Part shown: piece after piece, positions 1 through 11,842 of the stretch
How positions within the stretch are numbered: the first letter of the stretch is position 1
Layout: each line of letters begins with the position of its first letter
Source: Globisporangium splendens
Lineage: Eukaryota > Oomycota > Peronosporomycetes > Pythiales > Pythiaceae
Reading direction: 5' to 3'
Length of the DNA stretch: 64,000 nucleotides
Assembly: GCA_006386115.1 (NCBI GenBank)
Contig: VFIW01000028.1
Span: forward strand, 466,512 to 530,511
The notes under the pieces: model-generated
Databases searched by the model: none
Told to the model about the DNA's origin: nothing
Seen by the model: only the letters and a program-made list of their open reading frames with translations
Position numbers and translations under genes: made by a program

Positions 1-1566
1 GCCGCAATCACCTACAGAGGCAGGAGCCCGGTGTCATGTGACAAAGGAGGAACGAAAGGAGAAAAGAAACAAGAAATCAAAGCACTCATAAAACAGCGGA
101 TAGAAAAAGCACAGACGCATGTGCGCTGTCCCATGTCACAGAGTTACGCCTTTTTCGTAAATATTATCTAACACACAGTCCGTTTCCGTGATAAAAAGTA
201 AAGAACAAGGGTGATTGATTCATTCACCCAGACACTGAGGGTTGTTCATAACCGCCTGCATTGTGCACTGTGATGCTATTGGTTACTTTTGGGGAATGCT
301 TTTCTACAACGAAAGAACATGTCTTGCTTTTCTTGCACAGTATCTGCCAATCAGACAAAAAATGTTTTATTGCACAAATTTCACCAATCACAATGAACTT
401 GCGTTATTTCAGTCAAACCTCTCTCGACTCCACACTCATCAGTCTACACGAAGCAGCACACAGCAAAACGTGATGCATTTTGCGGAGTTGAGCAATACGC
501 TCCACAGAGAGATGGACGGCGACATGTTTTTGATAATGGTCCCGCTTGCGGTGGCAATTTCTACGACAAAGCGAGTAAAAAACGAATAAAAAAGTGACCC
601 GAGATCGACTGTCGTGGAATCTGCACGAGGGTTTTCTTCAGCAGGAATCATAGTTTAAGCAACACTACCGAATGGGTCGCGGCTGCCTCGAGAGACTCCT
701 CCAGACTGTGGCCCCCGCCTGACCGTCGATCGTCTGCAGTCTGTTCGAAGAGGCGCCAGTCATGAACCCTTGTCGCTTGATGGAACGCTCCAGTTATGTG
801 CTCGCTGGCTTGCAGTGGGCACCTATCACCACGTGCACCTTATTGCTGAGACCAGTCGCTTTGCTCTTTTCTTCGAACTGTTTATCGCGTGTTGGATGCG
901 ATAAACAAGTCGGTGGAGCTTCAAATGATATTTCCAATGGTGTCATTGACAGTCGGACTTTGGGTAAGAAAAACCCTTCAATAATGGACTATCTGGACCG
1001 AGAATCTCCGTATCTAGAGTAACACTCGTTTTGGACTTGTAGGAGAGATTGTGCGTGCTCTCGGGGCGAATGCTGACTGCTGCTATTCAAGCGGTGCGAT
1101 GAGGCTCTCGAGATATTCTCTGTGGATCCGACCTGGAAAGTCCCATACATTTCATTTTATCCAATCAGTGTCTGACAACAAACTCGCAGATTTTGAGTAA
1201 TTCTATTGGCCAAATTGGAATCTTTTTACAGCAAATCATAGCATTCGATGGCAACTGGGGTTGTGGCTGCTGCTATTGGCCCCAATTGGGTAGTTTGATC
1301 TGGGTGAAGCGAGTTGGGTCCTTGCTGGTCTTTGCATTTATTGCATATATAGACACAATCCTATTTATTTGTGTTCGTTGGGTGACAAACATCAAACTGG
1401 TGGCGTATTATGCGCCTCTCTCTCATCTGTCACGCATCACCACACCATCCGTACACAGACTGTGGCAGCAGCACGAGAGCACAATTGGCTGGCTGCAGTA
1501 CGAAGGGAGGGGAGAATTGAGACCACTCGAGCAGATCCAAAGCAGCATATCGAAGAGAGAACAGCG
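1..1566. other. Upstream region of eIF3d with CCAAT boxes
   Basis: No convincing gene is visible; the open frames here are short, lack the GC-rich third positions seen in real exons and match no family I know. Between about 1205 and 1490 there are repeated CCAAT boxes in both orientations (ATTGG at 1205, 1214 and 1275, CCAATTGG near 1282, ATTGG near 1482). They lie 80-360 nt before the eIF3d start and are probably its promoter elements. Confidence 0.5.
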
Positions 1567-3580
1567 ATGGCGTCGTACCAGACCCCGCACGTGGACGTGA
1601 ACGGCAATGGCTGGGGTCCCACCACGCTCCCGGAGCAGTTCCTGAACGTGCCGTACGCGCCGTTCAACAAGGGCGATAAGCTCGGCAAAGCCGCCGACTT
1701 CGTGTCCAACTACGCGCCGCGCGGTCCGCGCTTCACGCGTGACCCGTCGGGTGTGAACGCCGAGTTCCAGTACAAGCACGACGCCGAGGAAGACGCGACG
1801 TTCCAGTTGGTGGACACGGCCAAGGCTACGCGGCCAAAGAACAACGACCGTCTGCGTCCAACGTGGAACCAGCAGCGCTTCGGTGGCCGCGGTGGCAGCT
1901 TTGCTGCGCGCCGGTTTGGACCTGGCGCTGCGGGTGCCCCTGATGCGAACGCGCCTGGCGGTTCGTCGGCGCAGTTGCGTATGAAGGGCCAGCAGAAGCA
2001 GAACAAGCGTTGGGACCGACTGAGCAACGCGCGTCGTCTGTTCACGGGCCGTCGTCGCGAGGAGCAGAAGATCGACCGTGTCGCGACCGTCAAGGTCGAG
2101 TCGAGCTGGACGATCCTGGAGCAGTTTGAGTTGCAGCAGCTCACGAAGCTGCAGGCGAACATCCCGAACGTCGAGGATATCAAATGGTGCGGCTCGCTGC
2201 TCGAGTACGACAACAGCTTCGACCGTGTCACGAGCAAGTCGAACCTGCGCGTGCGTCGCTACGACGACCGCGACTTCTACTACGTGACCACGACGGATGA
2301 TCCGGTCATCGAGGAGTTGGCGACCAAGGGCGAGGCGAATGTGTTCGCGACCGACGCGATTTTGGCGCATCTGATGGCGAGCTCGCGCTCGGTGTTCCCG
2401 TGGGACATTGTCGTGCAGCGCGTGAACAACATGGTGTTCTTCGACAAGCGCGACCAATCGAACTTCGACCTGGTGACGGTGAACGAGAACGCGAGCGACC
2501 CGCCGCAGTCGGACGACCCGGACTCGATCAACCACCCGGACCGGCTCAGCCTCGAGGCTACGATGATCAACCAGAACCTGTCGCAGCAGGTGATGAAGGC
2601 GACGTCGACCAAGAAGGAGTTCGACGAGCCGAACCCGTTCGCGAGCGACGACACCACGCCGGCGACCTACGCGTACCGCTACCGCAAGTTCGAGCTGGGC
2701 AACGGCCTGAACCTGGTGACGCGCTGCGAGATCCACGGCATCTCGCACAAGAAGGAGGCCGACCAGTACGTTGCGACCTTCGCGCTCAACGAGTACGACC
2801 CGAAGCTCGCCGGCGGCATTGAGTGGCGCAAGAAGATCGACTCGCAGGTATGTAATTATGTACTGTATTGTGTATCGTGTATTGTATTGTGTATTGTATT
2901 GTGTGGGACTCGATGAATGCCATTTCTTTATATACGCTATTCCTACACTTTTGGTGAGGAGAATGATATTGTATAAGGAGAGTTCGATATATTTGTGTGT
3001 GTGTGTGTATGTTTGTGTTGAGTGCTGCCCTGTGATGCTTTTTTATATATACGCTATTCTGATCTTTTGTCCTCGGATAAATGCGGATACCTTTTCTTTT
3101 TGCTGAGGGATAATTTACAAATTGCATTGTGTGCATTCTGCTGGCAACCTTACCGTCGACAACACCCACTAACGACTTGGCTTTATTTCTCTCCCTCTAT
3201 AAATGCAGCGTGGTGCGATCCTCGCTAACGAGCTCAAGAACAACTCGTGCAAGCTGGCCAAGTGGACGGCGCAGGCGCTGTTGAGCGGCATCGACGAGAT
3301 GAAGATCGGGTACGTGTCGCGCGTGAACACGAAGGACCCGTACTCGCACGTGGTGTTGGGCACGCAGTCGTACAACCCGAGCACGTTCGCGAACCAGATC
3401 GCGCTCAACCAGAACAACATGTGGGGTGTGATCAAGATGCTCGCGGAGCTCATGCTCGAGCAGCCCGAGGGCAAGTACGTGCTCATGAAGGACCCGAACA
3501 AGCCCGTCGTGCGTCTTTACGCGGTGCCGCTGGACACCTTCGAGGAGGAGGAGGACGAGGACGAGGACAATGAGGCGTGA
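1567..3580 (+). CDS. EIF3D: Eukaryotic translation initiation factor 3 subunit D (eIF3d)
   Basis: Two exons, join(1567..2847, 3209..3580), encode about 550 residues, close to the 548 of human eIF3d. The N-terminus ([20 protein letters not shown]) and the motifs [37 protein letters not shown] and [11 protein letters not shown] are typical of the family, which ends in an acidic tail as here ([12 protein letters not shown]). eIF3d is the eIF3 subunit that contacts mRNA and can bind the cap during initiation in the cytosol. The ATG at 1567 is chosen because it gives the conserved N-terminus; the upstream frame is open but not conserved. The intron (GTATGT...AG, phase 0) is 361 nt, long for this window, and rich in TGTATTG and GT repeats. 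Confidence 0.95.
2848..3208 (+). other. Intron of eIF3d with TGTATTG/GT repeats
   Basis: The phase-0 intron starts with GTATGT and ends with ATGCAG. Its first 60 nt are imperfect tandem copies of TGTATTG, and a GT run follows near 2994-3012. Removing it joins Ser-Gln to Arg-Gly-Ala in a conserved part of eIF3d. Confidence 0.85.
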
Positions 3581-5324
3581 ATGTGATCCCGTTTTGTCAT
3601 TTTGGTTGGCATGTTTTGTGTCATGGTAGGGTTTATAACAAAGAATATAGCAACTCTGTACATGAAAAGGAAAATAAGTTTGTTTTGTTGTGACAGGAGT
3701 TGCTTGAGGTTGCTGTTGTTGCATTGCGATTGATGGCTTCACTTTACATTTGCAGTTTGCATAATGGGTGCGTGTTTACTGCGTGCGGCATCTTCTTGAA
3801 CATGTAGATACATTTCCACAACGAGGTGGGACATTGCGCAAAAGTCCTTTACGTGCTTCTCTCGCTCGCTTTGCTCTCGCGTCATGCGTCATAGCGACAA
3901 ACACGATCCATATATTAGCACTCATAGCTGCTCCGTGCGATCGAGACACATAAACACACACGCACATGCTCGTTCGGATTGCGATCGGAATGTGGATTTG
4001 CAAAATCGTGGAATAAAAAAGAGTTGTGAAGAACTGAGGCAGTCAGGGCGATGTGTGGATATGGACTGTTATGTGATGCGCGTGTTCGTTTTTAGTTGCT
4101 CGTTTTGATGCGCTGTCCACAAACGACATGTGTGCCGAATGAGACGCCGAGTGAAGCGACGACACCTTTTATATTTCTGCAAACAATGACACCATGCTTC
4201 ACACACTCTATGTGTTATTGCGTCCATTATACATGCACGCACACACCCATGAACACATACTGCACAAAATGTGGAAAAATCTTCAAGCTGAGGGAAGAAG
4301 TGTTCAGACTCTTCAATCGTGTCAGTTCAGTTTATACTCACATAACGCGTAGAGCGATGCATACCTTCTGAAGTGCAATATAGAGTCACGATACAATTTT
4401 TCTACAGTGTTGAATTGCAGTCATAAACCTATGCAACATAAACAGGTTGTGGAAACAAAGTCGCAGCGCCATAAACTTTCTTTTGTGTCATCGCACCCAC
4501 ATGGAAAGAACTGCCATATTCCCAAAACACGGTATATTTACACTCTTTTGTGCGTAAGAACGGCATGTTTATTAAAACTCACCGTGTATTCAGTGCGACA
4601 GCCCACCACGTTTTGACACTGTCGGCTGTTTCCGAAGAAGCTACAGTTCGGACACATGGTGAGCCATTCTGCTCGGTCCTCTTCCTGCCTTTACGGAACA
4701 TGTAAAGCAAGTTCAACGTATGGCAACAAAACAACCCAAAATGGCTCACATGTATATTCTCCCACCCACACATATTGAAGCAACTCGCTGCTGCACTCTC
4801 CATATCCGGATCCATCGGCCACGGTTTCATTTTCCATGCCGCCTCCAGCAAAAAAACAAGCAAACAAAAAAAACGAAGAATAAAGGAAGTTGCTGACTCG
4901 ACGCGCCGTCCATTTGTAGTGTTTTGTTTATTTCACTTGTCTTTCCTGTAGTCCTTTTCCATATGCGGCCTGTCGACGACGGCGTCTTTGGGTTCCTCAT
5001 TTCTTCTTTTGCCGCCACGCGCGCAGTCGCAGTACGTTCCAAAGCCATAAAGAAAAAACAAGCAACCCACCTGTCGCACACGCACGATTGCTTATTGACT
5101 CATCGTCGTTATATTTTGTCTGTCTGTGTGCATTTGGAATACAGAGGAACGAGCACTCGTGTGTGGTTGTGTCAAGCCTGACGCTATTGTGAGACACGAG
5201 GGGTTACGCTTTTTCCACCGCGCCAGTTGGTATTGCGCTCTTCCATAAAGCAGCATACAGACGCCATCTGAAGAGCTCTCTATAAGCGCTTCGATATCGC
5301 ATTTTGCCACATAAGAAGCAGACA
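3581..5324. other. Intergenic region
   Basis: I see no gene here. The longest open frames on either strand are under 100 codons, AT-rich at third positions and without recognisable motifs. The interval separates the eIF3d 3' end from the FYVE-domain gene. Confidence 0.5.
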
Positions 5325-6770
5325 ATGATGGCGCACTCGAGCGAGCCACATGGTCGCACGCGTGTGCGACGCGCGAGCAGCTACAGCAGCGCGCAGAGCA
5401 CGACGTTCCCGCTCACGAGCGTCATGAGCTCCTCGTACCACCACCGGCGCATGGGTCTAAATGACGGCGGACTGACGGCGAGCTTCACGCCGACGTACGA
5501 CCGCGAGATGCACTTTGACGAGCGCGACGACGAGGACGAGGATGCCGACGATCATAAGGAGGACGAGGACGATGGCGGCAATGCGACGACGGAGGACGAA
5601 GCCGAGCACTGCTATTACCATCGGGAGCAGGTGCAGAAGACAAGTGCGAAGCGCACGCGAAGGAACAGCGTCGGCGACAAGAACTCGTCGACCACGGAGT
5701 TGAGCAGAGCGCAGAAGCAGGGATGCTTCAACTACATCAAGAGACGACACAGCATCGCGCTCGCGTTCGCGTCGAACGCGAGTCTCCGCGAAGAGAACTC
5801 GCCGTTTGCAGAACCGACCGATTCGGTGTCGAACTGGGAATACGCCAAGACCAAGCACGGCGTGACGTTGCACAAGTCCAAGCGCAGTCGATGCGAGGTG
5901 CGCGCCGTCACGCGCGTCAACTCGTCGGTCAAGAACGTCATGGCGCTGCTCGCGGCCGGCGAGACCACAGAGAACTTTGCGCATGCGCAGAACGTGCTGC
6001 TAGGCGAAGAGAACGTGCTGGAAGCGCGTGTGCTCGCGTCCTGTGTGCCGTCGTCGGCGTCGCGCTTCTTCCATTGCGGACTAAAGTACCTGGCCATGAA
6101 GAACCCGTTCGGCGTCACACCCTTAGACCTCGTCTTCCTCGACTACACGGACGTCTCGACGACGCCCGACGGCAAACTCGTGGGCTACCGCATCATGGAA
6201 TCCATCCGCGTGCCCGAGTACCAAGCCGCTGTGCCCAAGTACGTGCGCGGGTCGTTGCGCTGCGAGGTGTACGTCGTGCGCGAGACCGAGGTGTCTGGCG
6301 TCGTGGAGGTCACGTTCGCGTCGCACCTCGACCCCAAGAGCAAGTACTCGTCGTCGAAGCGCACGCATTGGCTCGAACAGGCGGGCCAGCGGCTGCGGAA
6401 CCTGCGCAGCTACGCCGAGAAGGCGAGTCTCTCGCACAAACTCATCCTGGAGAAGGGCAAATGGATCAAGCGCGACGCGCGCCACCACTGCTTCGTGTGC
6501 GACGCGAGCTTCTCGTTCCTGCGCACACGCCACAACTGCCGCTTGTGCGGTGAAGTCACGTGCGGCCGCTGCTCGCGGAAGCTGCCGATCCTCGTGGACA
6601 CGGAGACGACGCGCGTGCGCGTGTGTCTGCGCTGCATCCTCGACTCGCGCCACCAACCCGACGAGCTGGGACGCTCACAAGTGGACGCCAATGCGCGCCG
6701 CGGCAGCGTCGGCAACTCCACGTACATCGCCTACGACGAGATCGACCCGAAGCAGCACGACCACGAGTGA
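5325..6770 (+). CDS. START-like and FYVE zinc-finger domain protein
   Basis: A single exon encodes 481 residues. The C-terminal third carries a FYVE-type zinc finger (about residues 379-445): eight Cys positions in the pattern HHCFVCDASF, RTRHNCRLCGE, VTCGRCSRKL and CLRC. In FYVE domains this pattern binds zinc and phosphatidylinositol 3-phosphate on endosomes; the basic RTRHNCRLCG segment corresponds to the R(R/K)HHCR ligand motif in altered form. Residues about 170-375 resemble the START-like region that accompanies FYVE in a large oomycete family. The N-terminus is low-complexity and rich in Ser, Asp and Glu. ATG 5325 is the first in frame; the frame stays open 21 nt upstream only to a TTG. 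FYVE assignment is strong, START moderate, and the exact cellular role is unknown. Confidence 0.85.
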   Translation: MMAHSSEPHGRTRVRRASSYSSAQSTTFPLTSVMSSSYHHRRMGLNDGGLTASFTPTYDREMHFDERDDEDEDADDHKEDEDDGGNATTEDEAEHCYYHREQVQKTSAKRTRRNSVGDKNSSTTELSRAQKQGCFNYIKRRHSIALAFASNASLREENSPFAEPTDSVSNWEYAKTKHGVTLHKSKRSRCEVRAVTRVNSSVKNVMALLAAGETTENFAHAQNVLLGEENVLEARVLASCVPSSASRFFHCGLKYLAMKNPFGVTPLDLVFLDYTDVSTTPDGKLVGYRIMESIRVPEYQAAVPKYVRGSLRCEVYVVRETEVSGVVEVTFASHLDPKSKYSSSKRTHWLEQAGQRLRNLRSYAEKASLSHKLILEKGKWIKRDARHHCFVCDASFSFLRTRHNCRLCGEVTCGRCSRKLPILVDTETTRVRVCLRCILDSRHQPDELGRSQVDANARRGSVGNSTYIAYDEIDPKQHDHE

Positions 6771-7118
6771 AGATATGAACCTGCGAACGAAGCAGGCGAA
6801 CAAGTAGACGCCCCTGCATACTACGCCACAGAAACCCCATAAACTATTCACAAAGTATACCAATAGAGATCGCCATGTTCACATTTCCATGGGTCTTGGT
6901 TGTTGAAGAAGCAGAATGCCCTCTCATGTAGCATGCTTTCCCTGCCTAAACACATATCACATCCTCAATAATTGCATGAAGAGGTGGTTTTGTACCAATA
7001 CCCTCTTCTGCAGCATCCATTCCCTTCATACATGCATTGAATTGCCTCAATAATTGCATAGAACGATGAGTATCAAGCATCCACACAGCCAAAGCGAAAA
7101 CAATAAAACAGAAGAAGC
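6771..7118. other. Short intergenic region
   Basis: No gene is seen. It contains an imperfect direct repeat, TCAATAATTGCAT, near 6965 and again near 7047, with the phrase ACCCTCTTCTGCAGCATCCA between them. No role is assigned. Confidence 0.4.
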
Positions 7119-7436
7119 ATGCGCGCTGCTGCCACTGCATCGCCGCGTGCGCTGTCGCTGCGCTCGATGGCGCTCTCGCTCTCGTCGAACGGCGCGCTAA
7201 CCGTCGTGGTGGACGCGACGGAGATCGTGCTGGACGCGCTCACGTGGCTCGTCGTGCTGCTGCTCGGCGTCACGCTCTACCAGCTCCACAAGCGCTACAG
7301 ACGCCGCAGCGGCTACAGTGAGATCGCAGGTGGCAAGAAGATCGCGCAGGACGACCACGTGCTGTACTCGCAGGCGCTCATGGGAACCAAGGACTCGTGG
7401 GAAAACATCCCGCTTGCGAGCCCACAGAGGAAGTGA
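7119..7436 (+). CDS. Small single-pass membrane protein
   Basis: An intronless frame of 105 residues with strongly GC-biased third positions, which supports real coding. A hydrophobic span of about 22 residues (ALTWLVVLLLGVTLYQL, residues about 40-60) is followed by a basic stretch (HKRYRRRSGY), so the N-terminus is probably lumenal or extracytoplasmic and the short tail cytosolic. The tail has no catalytic motif. The family is not recognised. It is convergent with the DUF2439 gene, whose stop lies 172 nt downstream on the other strand. Confidence 0.65.
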   Translation: MRAAATASPRALSLRSMALSLSSNGALTVVVDATEIVLDALTWLVVLLLGVTLYQLHKRYRRRSGYSEIAGGKKIAQDDHVLYSQALMGTKDSWENIPLASPQRK

Positions 7437-7607
7437 ATGCGTTTGGAAGATACGATGTACGTGATGACGTTCGGCATGGCGATCAAGGATGCGACTTGCA
7501 TTGCTGGATTATACAAATGAGTGTTTCGAGTTAGTGAAAGTAGCATGAAGCGTCGTTGACATGTGCTACGTGCGCTTTTCTTTTGCTTGTGATGACGCTT
7601 GCTGTTA

Positions 7608-8516
7608 TCATCCTTGGAAGAGGGCAGCAACTTCGTCCACTGCACACACAAGGATAACAATCAAAACAAATACAGTGCGGAGGATGTGAAGAAAGCGAAT
7701 TGCATAAGTGCGCAGTATGAAAACGAACGCACCGCTGCGATTGATCGCATGTGGTGTGTATGTCCACTCGGACGTCGGGTTGCGGCTGAAATCGAATATA
7801 TCGGCTGGCTTCGCCATCGACGGACTACCAGAACGTCCTCCGCGGAGTGGCTGCCGCATGCCAGGACGGGGAGCAGGTAGTGGACCGCCACCGTTGCTCA
7901 CTGATACTTTAAACTTTGAGTTCATGGGTCTTGGTGGCGGCATGGCTGCCGTTGATGACGATGAAGACTCGTACGGATCGGCTCTTTGAGGCGCGTTCAT
8001 TGTAAACCCACTGGTGGCACTGGATGCTGCGCTCCCACCACCGACTTGGATATTTAGCGGAGTTTCATTCACAACTTCGATCAGAAATCTGATAAAAGAC
8101 GCGATACGCACATTCCAATGGTATCATGACGCATCAGCACCAAAATCAAAGAACTTCCGTTCTTGTTCCAGACAAGAATACAATGCCGTACTTTGTCACA
8201 TTGATGTACTCCTCGTCCTTCCGATCCCAGTTGTACACGCTCACCTTGGCCTCATCCAGCACTTTTCCTACATATCCAAACAACATATTAATCATCAGCA
8301 CAGCCATAAAGAGCAGCGCATTCGCCACTGCTGCGGAAATGCACATGAACGCAAACCTTCGGGCGGCTGGTCTTCGTACAGCACGAGCTTGCGCGAGGCG
8401 TGCAGCGACAGGAAGCCGTCGTACCACACCTTGCGCTTCTGCGTCTTGTGCTTCGTGTACATGCACTCGTAGTGCACCTCATTGCGCGCGCCGAGCAACT
8501 TCCGCAACGTCACCAT
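7608..8516 (-). CDS. DUF2439 (ZGRF1/Mte1 N-terminal-like) protein
   Basis: Four exons on the minus strand, complement(join(7608..7639, 7733..8088, 8192..8267, 8357..8516)), encode about 207 residues. The N-terminal 90 residues (MVTLRKLLGARNEVHYECMY, QKRKVWYDGFLSLHASRKLV, AKVSVYNWDRKDEEYINVTK, FLIEVVNE) fit the DUF2439 domain found at the N-terminus of ZGRF1 helicases and of yeast Mte1, proteins tied to recombination and D-loop processing. No helicase follows, so this is a small Mte1-like form. The remainder is low-complexity, rich in Pro, Ser and Gly, with a short conserved-looking ADIFDFS. Splice junctions all keep frame; the last intron's donor is GTGCGT and its removal gives the end VDEVAALFQG. 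The domain call is moderate and the DNA-repair role is inferred. Confidence 0.65.
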
Positions 8517-10271
8517 TGTGCGCTTGTTTTGGCGGGAGTGCGCAAATGAAATTTGTGATGGAGGCTACTATTGAAGGGGTAGCATGTATCAAATAATGTG
8601 GGCCACGCTAAATAGGGAGACAAAGTAATGTGGAGTAGTGCATAAGAAGGTATTCATTTTGAAAGGTGTAGCTGGTCGGCTGACATCGATGGTTTCATCT
8701 GTCTGCCATGCAGTTAGGAAGCACTTTGCTTGCAACTTTACAACCGGAAGCTGCAGCATACAACATACAATTTTAGAATGTTGTCAGTGATCTGTGAATC
8801 ACGAATTCGCATTGTGCCTGTACTTCTCTGTGATAGCGCAGCAAAGCTGCATCAACTGAAAGTGACCACGTGTCTCTCAACCGTTCTTCGGTTCATCGGG
8901 TTGCTGCTTGGATGCTTTGATCTTCAAAGATCTGTGCGCCATGTTCGTTCGCTCCCTCTCGCTTTTCGCAACAAAACGCTTCGTGTCCTGCACTCCTGAA
9001 GATGACTCAAGATTGAAACCAAATAGGCTGTCGTGTTGAGTCCTGCACGTTTCCCACACGTCCTCCTCACGCGTGTTTGCACAAAGCAGGAGGAGCGGTG
9101 CGTTCGTTCTCAAGACGGACGGAGACTGATTAAAGCTGTTGCAACCGATACGTACAAACGAAAGGCAGCAAATTGTAAACGAACGACAGGAAAAACGAGT
9201 CCAACAGCACGCATCAAGCATCAACATCGCATCTCCGAGCTCTTTTTAATCCAGTTTTAACTGTGGTCTGCATGGTTGTTCGCTGTGTGTATCGTTAAAA
9301 CTGAACCATTTTCAAATTCTCCAACATTTTTTGTATCAACAACCTTTCGGCAGGATCTGTGACGACAACTCACTTGGTTTTTGTATGTGGCACTTTTTCA
9401 TCGGATCCCGTAGATTGAGGAGCTCCTCCAGGCAACTTCAACTGGTATGCATTTTCAGAGGAACTCACCCTCTCCTCACCCCATCACATCCATGTGACTA
9501 GCTGCATGTTGAACGTGACGGCGCTTCAACCACACAAAAGCATTCATTGTTCCAGCACTTGACGCGAAATGATGGCAATCACTGTGCGTGTATTATTGTC
9601 GCAATCTACATTCAGCCCCATCGAGTCAATATGCGCACTGTCCTTATCGACTCATGCAAATCATGTCCAAGCACGAAGGATTTGGGCGATGCTGGTCTGG
9701 TCCTTCGTTTGTGTGTCTATTTGCCGCATTGCTTGTTTATTTCTCCGCGTCGAGTTGTGCCAGACTGCTGCTGGTTTTCTTCCTGCACGCAAGCATGCGC
9801 CAAAGAAAATCGAACTTAGGATGCTGATGCAGTATCAACTCTCACAGGTTTTCATCCAGAAGGGTTGCGGACACGCAGCATTCTGCGTGCGTGTTTTTAA
9901 GTCCCACCCACCAATCAGCGTTGCGTTTCCCATCCATCAGCCAATCAGAGCGCGCGCATTTAAACAGAAGTGCCGGTTGAAGTTGCCCAAGCAGCAGCTC
10001 TCCATATTGAGACCCTTCAAGGAGTGTGCAGCCGTCAGTACCGTAGAGCATTCTCTACCGACCCACATGGCCAACCTCCATGGGCTCGTGGCGTTGCTTC
10101 CAGAAAGATCTCGCGGGCGTTGCACTGAACGCATCATGCAGGCTCTCGTTCATTCCGCAATTCGCTTTGCCTCGCCCAAGTGTCGTGTGTCAAAGCCAGC
10201 CAAGCAAGCCTCCAAGTCGCGTTCAAGCGCTCTTTCCAAGCCCTTCACAGCCAAAGTTCCACCCATTCAAC
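8517..10271. other. Intergenic region with two CCAAT boxes before the tRNA-binding gene
   Basis: No gene is supported in most of this interval. CCAATCAG occurs at 9911-9918 and 9941-9948, 30 nt apart, followed by an A/T run at 9958-9963; this looks like the promoter of the gene starting at 10272. The motif TGTGGGCCAC occurs near 8597-8606. The 192 nt immediately before ATG 10272 are in frame with it and stop-free from an ATG at 10080. Confidence 0.5.
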
Positions 10272-10817
10272 ATGGTGAAGTCTGACGTGTACAGCTCCCC
10301 GATCGTATTTTCGCAGTTGGATCTGCGGGTTGGTCAAGTGCTCGAAGCCGTGCCGCACTCGACGTCCGAGAAGCATTACATTGAGAAGGTGGACATCGGT
10401 AAGGGCCAGATCCTGGAGATGGTACAGGAGCACCAGCCGTACTTTTCGGAAGAAGAGATTGTGGGCCGTAAGGTCGTCGTGCTGTGCAACCTGAAGGTGA
10501 TCAAGGTCGCCAAGGTCAAGTCGCAGGGCATGATCCTCGCGATGTCGAACGGCAAGGACAAGTACGAGTTCCTGGAGCCGAACGACGACGCCGAAGTCGG
10601 CGAACGTATTTATGCGAGCGGCGAAGAGCTCGTGGAGCCCGTGACCGCGATCCAGATGAAGAAGAACAAGGTCTGGGAAACGCTGAACAAGGACATCAAG
10701 ACAAACAACAAGATGGAGGTCGTGTTCAAGGACCGCTACCCGGTGCGTTCGCGCACAGGCCCCGTCCACGTCGAGTCTCTGAAGAAGTGCGACCTCGCGC
10801 CAACCAAGTTAAAGTAA
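10272..10817 (+). CDS. EMAPII/Arc1p-type tRNA-binding domain protein
   Basis: A single exon of 181 residues that is almost entirely one tRNA-binding OB-fold of the EMAPII/AIMP1/Arc1p C-terminal type: FSQLDLRVGQVLEAVPHS, then HYIEKVDIGKGQILEMV, RKVVVLCNLKVIKVAKVKSQ, GMILAMSNGKDKYEFLEPN and DAEVGERIYASGEE. The family binds tRNA for aminoacyl-tRNA synthetases, either fused to them or as a partner subunit. Human AIMP1 and yeast Arc1p carry long N-terminal extensions that are missing if translation starts at 10272. An in-frame ATG at 10080 would add 64 residues rich in Ser, Arg, Pro and Gln with a single acidic residue, a composition compatible with a mitochondrial presequence. The cytosolic start is preferred because it begins at conserved sequence. 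Confidence 0.88.
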   Translation: MVKSDVYSSPIVFSQLDLRVGQVLEAVPHSTSEKHYIEKVDIGKGQILEMVQEHQPYFSEEEIVGRKVVVLCNLKVIKVAKVKSQGMILAMSNGKDKYEFLEPNDDAEVGERIYASGEELVEPVTAIQMKKNKVWETLNKDIKTNNKMEVVFKDRYPVRSRTGPVHVESLKKCDLAPTKLK

Positions 10818-11842
10818 ACGGAGCGCGCTGTGCGTCCTAACTTGCTGTAGTAGTTTATATGTGCGTGTGTGAGTCTGTGATTATGTGTTGTGACGAAAAG
10901 CGAAAATGAGCGAAGCAAAAGCAAGAAAAAGATCGATGAAGTGGAGAAAAAGTGTCGAAGAAGTCGACACACAAGAGGTATCGCAATAGCTGTCACACTC
11001 ACACTGTGCATGATAACTTTCTCTTTCAAAATGACAATGGAAACCAACGATTGTGAAGTCAAACTAACTCAAGTTTTCTGTAAGATTGCTCATGGCGTTT
11101 GCTAAAACGAAGTTGCAGCCTGGCAAGAGCGTGTAAGGAGCGATGGAATGCGATACTTCTACGCTTTAGGAGAGCAACCTCACGCAGTTGGTGCTGCCGT
11201 GATCGCGCATTCTGACTCGAGCAAGCGAGAGAGAGGAATCAACCAAATTTGATCACTTTATCGCCGATGCACGCGTGCAGGGACTTTGGACGGAGGCTGT
11301 CGATTCTGTGTGGCATTGTAAATCCAGGTTCGTTTCCATATGCTGCTTTATGTTGCGCTTACATACAAGGAGAGTGTTAGTACGAGGAAGCATGGCATCG
11401 TAACCTTTCTCATGGCAAGTCATGAACAAGTCTGCAAGGTCCACGCATATCGGGCAATGCTCCATTCGCACGTCTCTCAAACTGGGCAAGTTCGAGCAAC
11501 GAATGAATTTGAAATGAAGTTGGTGAGCTGGCAACGATGCCTCATGCCATGTCCTATGATCGTGCTCTAGTTGAAAGGGAGCTGCAGCGACAGAACCATC
11601 GAGCAAACTTCGCACAAGTTGGCAACGAGGAAGCATTTTGCTGCATGCATGTACCCAATATGAATGATCCACGTCACAAGGTGAAACTTGCATGATTTCA
11701 AACAGCCATTATTTAGCCAATCATATCTCGTTCTCAAGTATTTCATCCAATCCAACAAAGATTCCAGATCTCACATTTCAGTGCCGAGTCCATTTCCCCT
11801 TGCGTTTTCTCAGTTCAAAGGGGAAGAGGCAGGAGAGAGAGC
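10818..11842. other. Intergenic region
   Basis: No gene is seen. CCAATC sequences near 11715 and 11749 lie 95-130 nt before the sphingomyelinase start and may belong to its promoter. A TTTCATCCAATCC string at about 11737 resembles an oomycete initiator. Confidence 0.45.

Noticed and set aside
242..1022. Open frames of 115 and 86 codons upstream of eIF3d
   Set aside because: Unbiased codons, overlapping frames on both strands and no conserved motif.
1423..2748. 441-codon antisense frame across eIF3d
   Set aside because: Arg/Leu/Val-rich mirror frame caused by GC-rich third positions of the eIF3d exon.
9569..10285. 238-codon frame upstream of the tRNA-binding gene
   Set aside because: Contains the promoter CCAAT boxes and runs into the real gene in another frame; no protein-like conservation.
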